Source: Motacilla alba alba (Eukaryota > Chordata > Aves > Passeriformes > Motacillidae). From it: a stretch of DNA of 64,000 nucleotides. Positions 1 to 11,740 of the stretch are shown here, in pieces. The stretch spans positions 52,017,666-52,081,665 of the forward strand of contig NC_052018.1 of the NCBI RefSeq assembly GCF_015832195.1. Reading direction: 5' to 3'. The notes beneath the pieces are model-generated. The model was not told the origin of the DNA, made no database searches, and saw only the letters and a list, made by a program, of their open reading frames with translations. Each line of letters opens with the position of its first letter. The stretch's first letter is position 1. The translations under genes and the position numbers were made by a program.

Positions 1-37
<37 letters not shown>
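1..37. repeat. (TA)n microsatellite
   Basis: Eighteen TA dinucleotides with a single G at position 22 open the window. The tract may extend past the left edge. Confidence 0.95.
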
Positions 38-431
38 CACAAAAGCTTTTCTTTTTCTTCTGGTGGTTTTCATTGCATAAATGTAGGATTTGCTATTTTT
101 CTCTCTTTATTACCTTAAATCCTAATGTATTAGTCTGTGGCATTAATGTATGTTACAAAATATGCGATATGGCTGATGTAATAATCCCATTAGCAATTGA
201 TTGATGATTTTTGAAACTTTAACTCATGAAATTTAATGCTAATTTAGTTCTCATTTTTGCATTTAAAAGGTAAGGCCTTGTTGCACAATATTTTGCTTGA
301 AAATATATGAATATTTGCCTCTTGCAGTGGAATCAATGCCACATTTTAATCTTTTTTAGGTTTTCTTACTGCATCATTGAATTAAAGTGAGCGTAGCATT
401 TAGAAAATGTTCCGTGTTTCTAGTCTACAGA

Positions 432-477
432 ATAATGCAGGTAGTATCTACTCTTCAGCATAATGCAGGTAGTATCT
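432..477. repeat. Two-copy 28-bp tandem duplication
   Basis: The 18-mer ATAATGCAGGTAGTATCT occurs at 432-449 and again at 460-477, giving a period of 28 bp. AGTCTACA also occurs on both sides (about 422 and 485), so the original duplicated unit may have been larger. Confidence 0.85.
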
Positions 478-982
478 CTTCTCCAGTCTACAAATTTCCT
501 CCTCTGGGTTTTATGAAGGTACAGATTCTGGAGAGTGGGGAAGTAATTCATTCCCTGTACTGCTCCAGTCTCTGACCTTGCATCAGATGCTTAAAGCAAC
601 AAAATATTTCTTCCTTCCTCTTATCTCTGAGAGATTCCATAAAACAAGTCTGTGTGTACTGGCAAAAAACATTCATAAGGGACTAAAGAAAGAAATCATC
701 CTTTCTGTAGCAAATGTAAATGGAAGCACCATAATAGGAAAACATAAGGATACTTTGAGAAAGGCTGTTCTCTAATGCAGAAATGTATATGATGTCCTGT
801 AACGTTGAGATGTTCAACATTTGTGTCTAAACATTGCGCACAGATCAAGAAATGAAAAACAAGCAAATGTGTTTTCATGGAAATCTGAATTTTAGAGTAT
901 AGCAATAAAAATGGCACATGCTAATGAATAGACGTCTTAAATTACCACCTTCCTATCTCACCCTGACTAATAGTCTTCTCCT

Positions 983-1036
983 AAAAACAAAAACAAACAC
1001 AAGAACAAACTAACAAAACAAACAAACAAACCCCCA
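983..1036. repeat. A-rich (CAAA)n-like tract
   Basis: This is a run of A with regularly spaced single C, ending in three AAAC/CAAA units and a short C run. It is simple sequence with no associated element recognised. Confidence 0.7.
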
Positions 1037-4000
1037 CCAAAATCCCAAGAGACCTAACAGAAGATAGCATCTGCTTTCTAGAAAATTTTGCTTCTTTCAG
1101 AAATAAGATTTGCAGGTACTCTGCATCAGCACAAAATTAATTTGTCCTCTGTTCCCGTGTTTATTCCTACATTTCCCACTACTCCCTGAAGGAGGACAGA
1201 TCAGAAAATTATTTCTTCTACCTACCTGCAACCTTCTCTCAGGAACACTGCATCCTCAAAAAAAAACCCCTTATCTTTCCTGTGTTGCTGTGAAATATGA
1301 AAGTAGTACTATCTGCTGTTCAGAAAGTGCAGGAAAGAGAACTGGTTTAGGGTCTTTCTTCCCCAGTTATAATATCCTTTTTCTAAATCTTGGAAATCTG
1401 CACAGATCTTTTGGATCTTGGTGTGAGTGCTGTACTAAAATCCAGGTAATATCATGTTTGCTTGCTTAGTTCTTCTTGCCTCCTTGTACTCCAGTAAAGG
1501 AGCATATACTCCTAAGAAAATTTAAAACAACATGAATACTCTTTCCTAATGACTGAGTATCACAGAGGCCATCGACAGTGAGAGTCTCTATGCCAAGAGA
1601 AAACAGCATGTTGGATGTTGTACAAAACCCTAAATAAAGACACATCCAAAAGTATATTGAGTAAAGCTAGCTTTATAAATACCCTGCCAGAGGAGTCAAG
1701 CCAAGTCACCTTTTGTCTGTGGAGATGACTGCCTTGAGATTCCTGTGAAAATTTCTTTGAATTTCCCCAAAATGCAGATCTTGCCAACTGAACACATGGA
1801 CTACAGTTCTGCAATATTTATTTATAGCAGCAGAACTCAGTCTATAAACAAGCACTACACCCCATGTCATTTATTATGTTATCTGTATTTTTCCTGTGAT
1901 TAGAACAAATGGCCAGATCAGTCCTACTTCTTGTATTTACAAAGTAGCCTGATAGACAGTCAATACAGCACTTTTCTGTGAGGGATGAGAACAAACTGTG
2001 CAAAGCAAGCTTCTCCCAGCCCCTTTTCTCCTTTTGATCATTACTTTTTTTTTAAAACATTTTCAGTAAAAAAAAAAAAAAGCACTGTATGACCTCTAAG
2101 AAATGTCAAGAAAACATTATTTTCTCTGTGCCACTCCAGTTTGTGGACATTTGGTACATCCTTACTGCAAGTCCAGCTCAGAGTAGTGTATCTGAGACAA
2201 GTCATGCTAAAATGCCTCTCGCTGCACTATTGGGGTGCCATACACCCCTCCTGACCTTCTCTGACTGCTAAATGTGGCTGTGGGAGTCTTGCTAATGAAC
2301 AGCATTGCACCATCTGTTTGCCTCCCTCTGCTGGACCTCCTTGGGGTGAGGGAGGAGCAGCAAGCAAATGCCAGTGCAATACCTCTGTCTGACTCACAGA
2401 GCAGTACAGCTGCCACTTCTGTGCTTTCTGCTCTTTTTTTTCCTTTCCAGAATGACTCAGATGCATTATTTTTCAGAAATAACTCAGAAGTGTAGAAAAC
2501 TGAAATGCATAGAATAGAAATAAATTCATCACAGTATGTATGATAGAAATAAAGGAAAAATCAGTTTAAAATTGTACCTGTTCTGCATGCATGACGGTGT
2601 GTACAGGGTTCTGTGACATAAGAATATGAATTTCAAACTGGATAAAAAGTTATATGTGAACAGTTGAAGAAGTACATGTTTTGGCTTTTTTATGATCCCA
2701 CAAGTTTTGACAGCTGAATCTAAAAAAAGAAAAAAAATCTTTGGCATAAATTTTGTATCAGGGCTTTTACACTGCACTCATTCAGTTAAAAAAATGTTTA
2801 AAAAGGGGGACATATTCGTTTATTTTAATTGCACTTCCTTCCTTTTAAAATCCTTGGGGCAAATACTCTCTTCTTTCTGTTCTGCATAGTTTCTAGTACC
2901 TTTTTACGCAACTGTGTAATATAGATTTGACATTGTATGACAAAAAAAGGACAGAAAATGATTTACTATGATATGTGGACTGGTGTACTCAAGTTTTATG
3001 TACAGTAAATAAGGTGTTGTCATTCTGTAACAATTTTAGTTGGCTCCTGGGCAATGAAGGAAAATGTTCCCTTTCCATCTCTTTCAAAGTCTAGCAGAGG
3101 ACTGGGCTGAGTGTCCTGGTGTTTCTGATGGACAGCAGAGTGCTGCTGCACTCCTGGTTGAGCAGCCTGGAGTCGATGTGATCGCATCACTCAGATGGGA
3201 CTGCCTGATATAAGAGCCCTTATTCTGCCTGGTATAAGCCCCCTGATTTCAGGGCTACAGCAAGTCTTCAGAGCTGGCTTGGGGCAGTCTTGTTTGAAAC
3301 TCCTGCCTCTCCTCCACAGAGTCCTTGTTCACTGTCAGCAATACATGTTTGTGCAAAATCCCACTGGGCTTGGGTCAAGGAAGATCCGCGTTAGTGCCAG
3401 TCTTGAAGTCTTGATGGACAAAGCTCCCTCTCTTCTCCACTGGTCAGGGCAAGTTCTGGGCCAGTCCTCTGCTGGCATCTAGGTCCTTCATCCAGCTACC
3501 CTTCTCTTGTCTTTGCTCTTGGAGCCCTGCAGAGTCCTGCTGCAGGCTGCAGTCTTCCCTGTCAGTCTGGATGCTCTTCCTGTATTGCCACAGTCTCTGA
3601 GAAGAAAGAAAGAGATGAGTTTTATTCCTCCTCAAAGCAGCATGACTGCTCCTGCAGAGCAGCAAAGAGACATGACGAAGAGCAGCAGAAATAAGTCTTT
3701 CTCATCCCAGTCTCTTCATGTCCCTTCTGTTCACAGCACACAGATAAATGAAAAATAGCAGCTATGTGGAGAGGTTTCCCTGCTCTCTGAGGAAAAATAG
3801 GAGGCTGACAGGAAGCAATTTTTTTGCTTTTTTAGTAGGACCAGAGTCTGAACTGGATTAGATGGTATAGGAATGTATTTTTCTTCTCTTTCTGCAGGTG
3901 TGTGCAGTTTAAAACCAGCAGAGCTATGGCTATAGTGAAAGAAAATACAAAATGAAAATGAACCACAGTACTAAAACCAAATAAAAATTGTGTTGCTGTT

Positions 4001-4890
4001 GTGCCAGATACAGTCAGAGACATAAAAGAGATGTTAATTAGTTACATGTTACTTGCTTTCTGCTCTGCATTTTGCAGCTCTTTATAGGGTTGAGTGTTGT
4101 GCAACAGAGTGGGAGCAGATGCTATGCTTTCTTTGTGAGCACCTATGCCAGTGACAGGATTTGAGCATATCAGGCATATGTTTTATTCACTAAAGCTAAG
4201 AAGCCATTTTCTGTAAGGTTGAATATTGAATGATGGAAAAGATATCTTGCATTAATTTTATACTTTTTTTGGGGGGTGCAAAAAAAAGATCAAATATGTT
4301 TGGAACATGACATATGAGAACAGCTGCATTTTGATAATAATGCAGAGAAAGTGATGACCTTATTAAATTGTATCTCCCCAAATCTTCCCAAGCAAGAAGC
4401 ACAATTACATTAGAACCCCCTGGAAACTCAGTAGATTTTCCTGGATTTTTATTCAGTCATATACTGTCCAACTATTAAACCCCTGTCCAATGAACATGAC
4501 ATTGCATGATATACTTCAGAGCCTAGGCTTTAGGTACTATCATAAAATTATTTATTTGGGAAAACAGTAATGGTAAAACACCGTTTGGAGACTGCCTACA
4601 TGAAAATTCCTACATGCGTGTCTTTGGGCTTGATTGGAGATCCATGAAAAATTTATTATATTGTTCAGGCCTCGTGTGAAGAGAACTGACTATAGGGAGG
4701 AACAAAGCAGGAGGGGTAGATAATATTAAAAATTTAAAAAAAGGTATTTACTCACTGCTTTCAGACCAAGGCAGCATTTCATATAAAAATGCAAAAATGT
4801 TTCATTTGTGGCCCTTACCTAGATTTTTAAGGTTTAGTTTTTTGAATTAATTAAAAACTGTGGAGTGTGTTTTGGATTCATTGATTACCT

Positions 4891-4900
4891 GGGGGGGGGG
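4891..4900 (+). repeat. G10 homopolymer
   Basis: Ten consecutive G follow TACCT. It is a short homopolymer in an otherwise AT-rich intron. Confidence 0.9.
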
Positions 4901-5049
4901 AAGATATGGTTTTGGCACTTACTGCACTCAATGCACTCAAGACAGGTAATTTAATCAATCCCTCTGTCACCTGTATTTGTCTATCTACAGGAAAAACACT
5001 GTGATACCATCAGCAATTTTAAATAGCTGTCATTTAAGTATGAGTATGA

Positions 5050-5776
5050 TTCACCAAGGGCAAACCAGGCCTGACAAACTTGATCACCCTCTCTGACAAA
5101 GTAACGGGCTCAGCTCACGTAGGGCGAGCAGTGGTCATGGTCTACCTGGATTTCTTCAAAGCTTTCACTATGGTTTCCCACAGCGTCCTCCTGGAATAAC
5201 TGGTGGCTTATGGTCTAGGCAAATGGTCTGTGCAGTGGGTGGGGAAGAGGCTGACCAGCTCACCCAGAACACCAGATATGCTGGTAAATAGCTCTGTTCC
5301 AAAGTGGCAACCTGTCACAAGTGTGGATCCCCAGGGAGAGATATTGGGCTCAATACTGCTTGCTGCATTCATAAATGACGTGGAAGATAGGATCAAGTGT
5401 ACTCTGATGACATTTGCCAATGAGATCAAACTGAAGACTTTGGAAGGAGGGTACTCTGCAGGAAAACCTGGACAGGCTGAAAGAGTGGGATAAAATCTTA
5501 TCAAGCCCAACAAGATCGTGCACCTGGGAAAATATAGTCCAGGAGTGTAGCACAGGCTGGGATCTACCCAGCTAGGGGGTATCTCTGTGGAAAGGGAACT
5601 GAAGGAATTGGAATAATCACCCCAGGGAAGTGGTGGATTGCCCAGTGTTGGACACTTTTGAAATTCAGCTGTACAGGGTGCTGCACCATCTTGTCTAGAC
5701 TGCACTTTTGCCAAGAAAGGATGGACAGATGATTCTTAAGGTCCCCTTCCATCCTGGTGTTCTATGATTCTGGGAT
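5050..5776 (+). mobile_element. CR1 LINE fragment: dead reverse transcriptase and 3' end
   Basis: This is a 5'-truncated, internally deleted CR1 non-LTR retrotransposon in plus orientation. The first part translates to recognisable CR1 ORF2 reverse transcriptase: VYLDFFKAFTMVSHSVLLE (consensus LDFSKAFDTVSHS), then about residues 1-85 of the frame from 5203, including PVTSVDPQGEILGS and FINDVED. An in-frame TAA at 5197-5199 breaks the frame. The catalytic FADD box reads FANE at 5413-5424. Homology to ORF2 stops near 5480-5530. After a deletion the sequence continues into the CR1 3' region (GGTGGATTGCCCAGTGTTGG near 5630). It ends with CCCCTTCCATCCTGGTGTTC and TTCTATGATTC at about 5742-5770, the typical CR1 terminus. 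The element is ancient and inactive. Confidence 0.92.
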
Positions 5777-8700
5777 GACAATCCATTTTATTGATTATGG
5801 ATTCCTAGTGTCCTACTGTTGCATTGACATACTACTGTTGCAGCCTTAAAGTTTGTTGTTGTTGCTTGGATTAAAATAAGGAGCAGGAGCACCTGTAAAA
5901 CAACCAGATCCCAGGACTCAGGATGTTCTCTTCCTCTCTGCCTGCACTACACCTGCAGACTTTTGGCTTCCCCAGGACATGAATCAATGGCCTCAGACAG
6001 AAGGCAGCAATGCATCTTACTCACTATGAAGCCTAAAAGACCTGATCTATATGGCAGCTTTTTAAATTGCTATGGTAAAATCCTATTTGTTGTTTCTAAC
6101 TATAATAAAAAATCAGACCTCTAAGAACTCTGGCCCTGCAGTGGGGAGCTGAGCAGCACGCAAAATGAAACACAAGCTTTCTCATTTGGGTGGGATTTAC
6201 TGTGTTACCAGTAACTCAACAACAAGCTCTTTAAATTCCACTTTTTGTTCAAACATGGTTTTTGAACATGCTGTGGTATGGCATTAATAGGAGGAGAGAC
6301 CACAAAAGTTACTTAAATCAGATTTATGTAGCAAACAAGATGTACTAAATTCTCTTAGCTGAGTAAAGACTTTTTTACAAAAGTTCTTTATATGACAAAT
6401 AAGATACGGAGCCAAAAATTACTTTAAATCTTTATAAATTGTGGAGTCCTGTTTAAATAAAAGGATTTATGCAGGTAATTCTATTAATGGTATTGATAGC
6501 TATCTCCATAAATCCTAGCCTTTCAAACAGGAAAATATGTTTTTACATTCAAAATGCATCTGACAAAATGCATTATGTAGCACTGTAATCCTTGCTCTCA
6601 GTTAGGAAGATGAGGATGGCATTCTGTATGTAATTATCATATACATTAACTAATAATGCAAGAAGATATTTTCAAGGGATTTTTTTAATAGAGTGAAAAA
6701 TAAGATGTTTGGTTATCTTTCAGAAAGACAGAGCAAATGTGGCCTATGACGTCTCATTTATTTTCTGTTCAAATCATCTGCAATGCTTGGAAATTTAAAA
6801 GTCTTTTTGAGAAGAGTAAATTTATTTTTATCAAACAAGAACAAGTTTATGTAGAAGAGGTATTAAAAAATTTCCAGGTACATTTTTTAAAGCATCTAAC
6901 AGCTGAAATAACTGTGTGGATTTTGATAATTCCTGATGAGTGTACTAGAGCTCTGGTCAAATAGTCAGTAGAGAGAAGGATCAAATGCTATATTTGATTA
7001 AGTTCCTCTAGAAGTTTGCCTTTAGATTTGGTCAGAATCCTACCTTGTTAAACCTGGATAAGGAACATGTTTTCAGAAAATTTGTGGGGCTAGGGAGAGG
7101 GGCAGGGGAAGCAACATCCATTATTTTGTCCAAATATCCTACCAAAAATAAAAGGTTTGTAATTTGCAAATTTGTGAATCTGAACTCAAAATTAGAAGGA
7201 GCATGTGGGTCTTCACAAACCTTAATCCTGACTCTCGTAATTTAAACAATGTACTTCCAGAAAAAAGGGATGAATGCATCCATAGCAGCACAGCTGTACT
7301 GTGGGAAGGGTATGTGCCTCCCCCACAGCCTCATTTAGCTAAATGCCCCATCAAGTACTGTGAGCTGCAGCTCAGTAATTAGTCAAGCTAGCTGAGACTT
7401 GCTCAAATCTGTGCAGGCATTGCAGTTGTTTCTCTGATAGAGCCTTGGAGGGCCTAGGAGTGCATCCAATAGCACTGCATCCTATGGAAAAATCCCACAG
7501 TGTAGAGACACTGGCCTGCTTTTCTCTTGGTGTCCCATGCTTGTGTCCTGCACAGATCGCATTTTGCCTTTTACACAGTAACAGTAAAATGGTTATGCTT
7601 GGTGGTCAGTTGCTGTCAGGAGGCCTAGAGATGCCTTCCTCAGCATGATATATTTTTCAGTGGTGGATGTCAGGTCTCTGCTGAGGAGCCAAGCATTGGT
7701 TAAGGCTCTTGGTGCGAGGTGGAACCCAGTGTCCCAAGTAATGCAATAGGCCACAGAGCTCCTCACTGCCTGGGTGGGCATCTACACTTATGTTGATGTG
7801 TAGGGCTCTTTTTTCCTTTTGACTCCCAATAACCTAGATAAGGTCTCTTCAATACTCCTGCACATATTCAGCCAGAGATTTGCATCATTTTTTCAAGGCA
7901 CAATTGAATCTTATTTCTGCTACATTTGTTACTTGAGTATCTTGTGTTATGTGTTCAAATAATATTTATCATGTTCAGTGTGACCAGAGCAATTTTATTG
8001 CCCTCTATTGCATGTTAACTTGGAGATAGCAGTCCAACAATGTTGCAAATCACTCTTTGCTGAGGGAGTGGGAACTCTAGCTGTCTGCTACTAGAGGTAG
8101 GAAAAAGAAGTCTATCGGTACAGTATTTAGGACCAAGTATTCTGGAAAGACTTATAGGCACGCTGAGAATCTTCTGGAAAGACTGATTGAGCTGAAAAAG
8201 AACAAGCAGAATGGGAAAAAAGATGATGCTTTTATTGTTTGTCTCTTACAACTGACAGGAAAGATCTTTAAAAAGTAGTCTTTGAAGAGGGTTGTCTGGT
8301 TCTGATTATTTTATTGCAAGTCCATGCCACTTCTGTGTGTTTTGATATATGTTCCTTCTCCTAAGTAGTTCAACCTGTTCCAAAGTAATCAATGCATCTG
8401 TTTTTGTATTCCTCAGGCTTACATACAGTGTTCAGTCATTAGTGAAGTCCATGGCTGATATTTTTACACTTCTCCACACCTAAAAGTAATGAGAAACTAT
8501 TTTATAACCAGACATGCCTTCTGACTGCTTACTTTTTAAAAAGAAAAATTTTTAAGAGGCTGAAAAGCTCAATCAGAAAAAGTACTGAAACTGCTGTTAA
8601 GATGAATATTTTTTCCCTTAGGATTATTTTTCAATGGTCATTTATTTCTAAGGAATTTTTAAAGTAATATGAAGTATCTAAACAGAAGAGAAATGCTGAA

Positions 8701-11448
8701 ACAACAAACATTCGTATCTGAAGTAGCAAAGGGTTTTCAAGACTACCTCTAAGACATCTGTTTTATTTCCCACTGAGGAGATTGTTGACTTCTTCACAAG
8801 AAATGGTGTGCCTTCTCCACTAAGATCAATTTGTAGAGCCATAGCAGGAGAAAAAGAGGATTCTGAATTCCAGATGCTGGATTTCCAGGGATTCAATCAT
8901 GACAGAGTTGATCTGTTGTTTTTAGAATGGATGGAATTTACTCCTTCAGGCAGCCTGTATACAAAAGTCAATCTCCAATCTATTCTAATCTGTCTTAAAC
9001 TCCTAAGTATAGATTGTTACTGATATTCTAAGTAAAATGGAGGGAGAATTTTTGTTTCATTTACATGCAAATAGTTGTCTTCACAATACTCCAAGGAAGA
9101 CTTTTGGAAAGGTGAAATATTAGACACAACTTTCAGAGGATGAAAGCAAACATTGTCCTCTAACCCCCATGAAGACCACTCGCAGAATAACAACTCAGCT
9201 GAACTGCACCCACTGCTGAGCAAACACATTTCAAAGCTTCACTTTCTGCACTCGGAATTACTTTGGGTTTGTTCGTTTGGGGTTTTTTTGTTGCTTTTTA
9301 AATGGTTTTGCACTCCCAAATTCCATCAGGATACCTGAAAACCAATCCCAACCAAGACTTTGTATCAAATTTGACATCAGGGTTTTATCTTATGTTGCAA
9401 CAAAGGGAATAATTTCTGGTGTGCTTTAATATATGCTGCTGTACCTCCTCAGAAAATGAGGTAGTTCATATGAAATTTCACACAAAAATTATATATAATT
9501 ATCTCCCCTCTACAAGGGAACGTACTAGGCTGAATAGCAGTAAAAAGTATTTAATGCTATTTTAAAAGATAAAAATGTAGGCAGACAGATTTACATTTAA
9601 ATCATATTTCAATCAACCTTAAAGGTTCAGTTTACACAGTAAGGGTATAAAAAGTTAGCTTATTAAATATGCACAATGTTTTTGCATTGCATGAAGGATG
9701 TGGATTGTACTTTCAATTTCCTAGCAAATTAAACCTGCTGTCAGTAAGTACACTGTAGCAGGATACAGTGGGCTCTGTGGAAACCAATTTAAACAATTTA
9801 TGCTACTGCATATCAGTTGGGTGAATTGGATTTCAGATAAATCCTCAGTGACAAGCTGATGTTCTTCTTGCAAGAGTAGGAAGAATCTTCATCTCTTTTT
9901 CTGATCACAGGTTTAGGACAATACTTTTACACTCCATGCAAAGGAGTTGAAAGGGTTGTGGTGTCTGCACAGAAGGCACAAAAAAAATTATTATGCAGTG
10001 AGAGACAGTCTCCATGACTTAGCAGTAACTGTCTACGTCTTGCCATGTACACATTAGGGATTGTTCAGGGAATTGTGTAGCTTGAAACCAGCTCACTCAT
10101 CCCAAGCCTTCTTCTGTGTGAACATAGTCAGTGACCCCACAGTATCCTCCTTTCTCATTTCAGTTCACAGACACTTAGCGATGCTTTTTTCCCAGCCTTT
10201 GAAGGCTGCATAAGGAAACAGATTGTGCATTAGTTCATACCAGTCAATCTACCTCATCATATGGTTTTCCTTAATCCCTGTGTCATAAAAAGAGGAGGAT
10301 AAATCCTGCCTATCCAGTGCCTCGTGGCTTAAGGCTTTTTATAAGGTGTAATTACTAAACTACACTTGAAATCAAGTTTTCAAACACCAACTTTCCCCTC
10401 CTTAAAAGTGCTCTAATGAACAGCCAGGGACACATCATCATGTATAATTTCTTATGGTACTTACTGTGCTTAAAAAAGACATTCTAAGAACTTTTCAAAC
10501 ATTGATTCATCATCCAGCTGAGAATTCTGAGAACTCAACTGTGGAGAAAAAATGCTTATGATAAAGATGAGGCCATACAGTAACTGCCTGCCTTTAATTG
10601 GAAAGCATTTAAAATAACTGTATGTGTAACATAAACAAACAGAAGTCTGAAGAAGACCAAATGTCTAAGGCAAGATAATTTTATTGAACAAGTACAATTC
10701 CTTAGTAATAATGCATTTAAATCTTTAGGTTAGAGTGTTCTAAAGCCCTTTATAGACTGCATGCACTGTTTTCAGTGTATTCATAAAAATAAGCAGAAAG
10801 TTCTAGATGGTACTTGTAAAAATTAAATGACTCAGCAAAGACCTTTTATGATTCTTTCTCAAAAAGACTTTGGCAGGCTTTATATTGTCATTATATCCTT
10901 CCAGTCAACATATTGTTAAATTGCTGCCACTGCTGAAGAAATTGGATTCTGTTTGTAGAACACCCAACCATATTTTCAGCCATCTTATCACTGGGCAACA
11001 ATCACAGCAAATCCAATTTCCAGCCATAAAGTCTGTTTTTCCAAAAGTGGCATCCATCTCCCAAAAGATTTCCATCAGACACGTCTGTAAGCATCTTTCA
11101 AGTTTCCTCTGGATGAATCTGTCATGCAATTAGGTTATGGATGAGCTGCCGTGACAAATAGGTTGCCATTTGCCTTTTGATGTACTTTTGATTTTGATGT
11201 TTCAAGTATTTCCTTCTTTTAAATGCTGTCTTCTGGGAGCTGTACCCACTCTATTTTATGTTTTGGATAAAACACTTGCAGCAGCATCTTTTCTTTGGGA
11301 ATCTAAAGAGCATGTTATAATGTGTCATATTTTTCCCAGGAGTGAATATTATTTTGAATACTTACTGCATGGTGGAATAGCCCTCAGACTAAAGAGTGTA
11401 TTTACTTACTGGTTTTCTCTGGCCTGAGAAATTTTTCAGTTGGTAAAA
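5777..11448. other. Intronic DNA, no gene or clear repeat
   Basis: About 5.7 kb of AT-rich sequence holds only short open frames. The frame at 8808-9023 (+) is opposed by one at 8678-8896 (-), and 10870-11133 (+) by 10905-11129 (-). None resembles a known family and none has convincing splice sites. A perfect 14-bp palindrome, AATTATATATAATT, lies at about 9487-9500. Confidence 0.6.
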
Positions 11449-11740
11449 TAGAACCATTGAATCATAAAATGGCTTGGTTTGGAAAGGACCTTAAGGATCA
11501 TCTAGTTCCAAGTCCCCTGCCATGGGCAGGGACAGCTCCTACTAGACCAGGTTGCTCAGAGCCCCACACAACCTGTCCTTGAAGACTTCCAGGGATGGGG
11601 CATCCACAACTTCTCTGGGCAACCTACGCAAGTGACTCACAACCCTCACAGAAAGTAGTTACTTCATTCTTCCAAAATATCTAAACAGTAATATTTTCTG
11701 TGAAGCCTTCATTTGCCTCTGTTGCCTGTGGCTTATGATA
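11449..11740 (-). mobile_element. CR1 LINE 3' end, minus strand
   Basis: Read on the plus strand it begins with the reverse complement of the CR1 terminus (CATTGAATCATAAAATGG, then GGTTTGGAAAGGACC and TTAAGGATCATCTAG). It continues through CCATGGGCAGGGACAGCTCC, CAGGTTGCTCAGAGCC, CTTCCAGGGATGGGGCATCC and CTGGGCAACC, all landmarks of avian CR1 3' regions in the usual order. Similarity fades after about 11660 and probably ends near 11740. The element is heavily 5'-truncated and noncoding. Confidence 0.93.

Larger units (their letters stand above)
38..5049. other. Intronic DNA, no gene recognised
   Basis: This stretch is mostly AT-rich unique-looking sequence with a small duplication at 432-477, A-rich tracts at 983-1036 and about 2041-2082, and a run of ten G at 4891-4900. 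A GC-richer block at about 3040-3660 carries open frames on both strands, for example 3195-3482 (+). These match no protein I know and overlap antisense frames, so I treat them as chance frames, possibly in an old repeat that I cannot name. Confidence 0.6.

Noticed and set aside
3040..3760. GC-richer block with long frames on both strands, considered as a CpG island or gene
   Set aside because: Few CpGs, no recognised protein, and sense and antisense frames overlap. It may be an unnamed old repeat.
5208..5714. 168-codon minus-strand frame, the longest in the window
   Set aside because: It runs antisense to the CR1 reverse-transcriptase fossil and resembles no protein.
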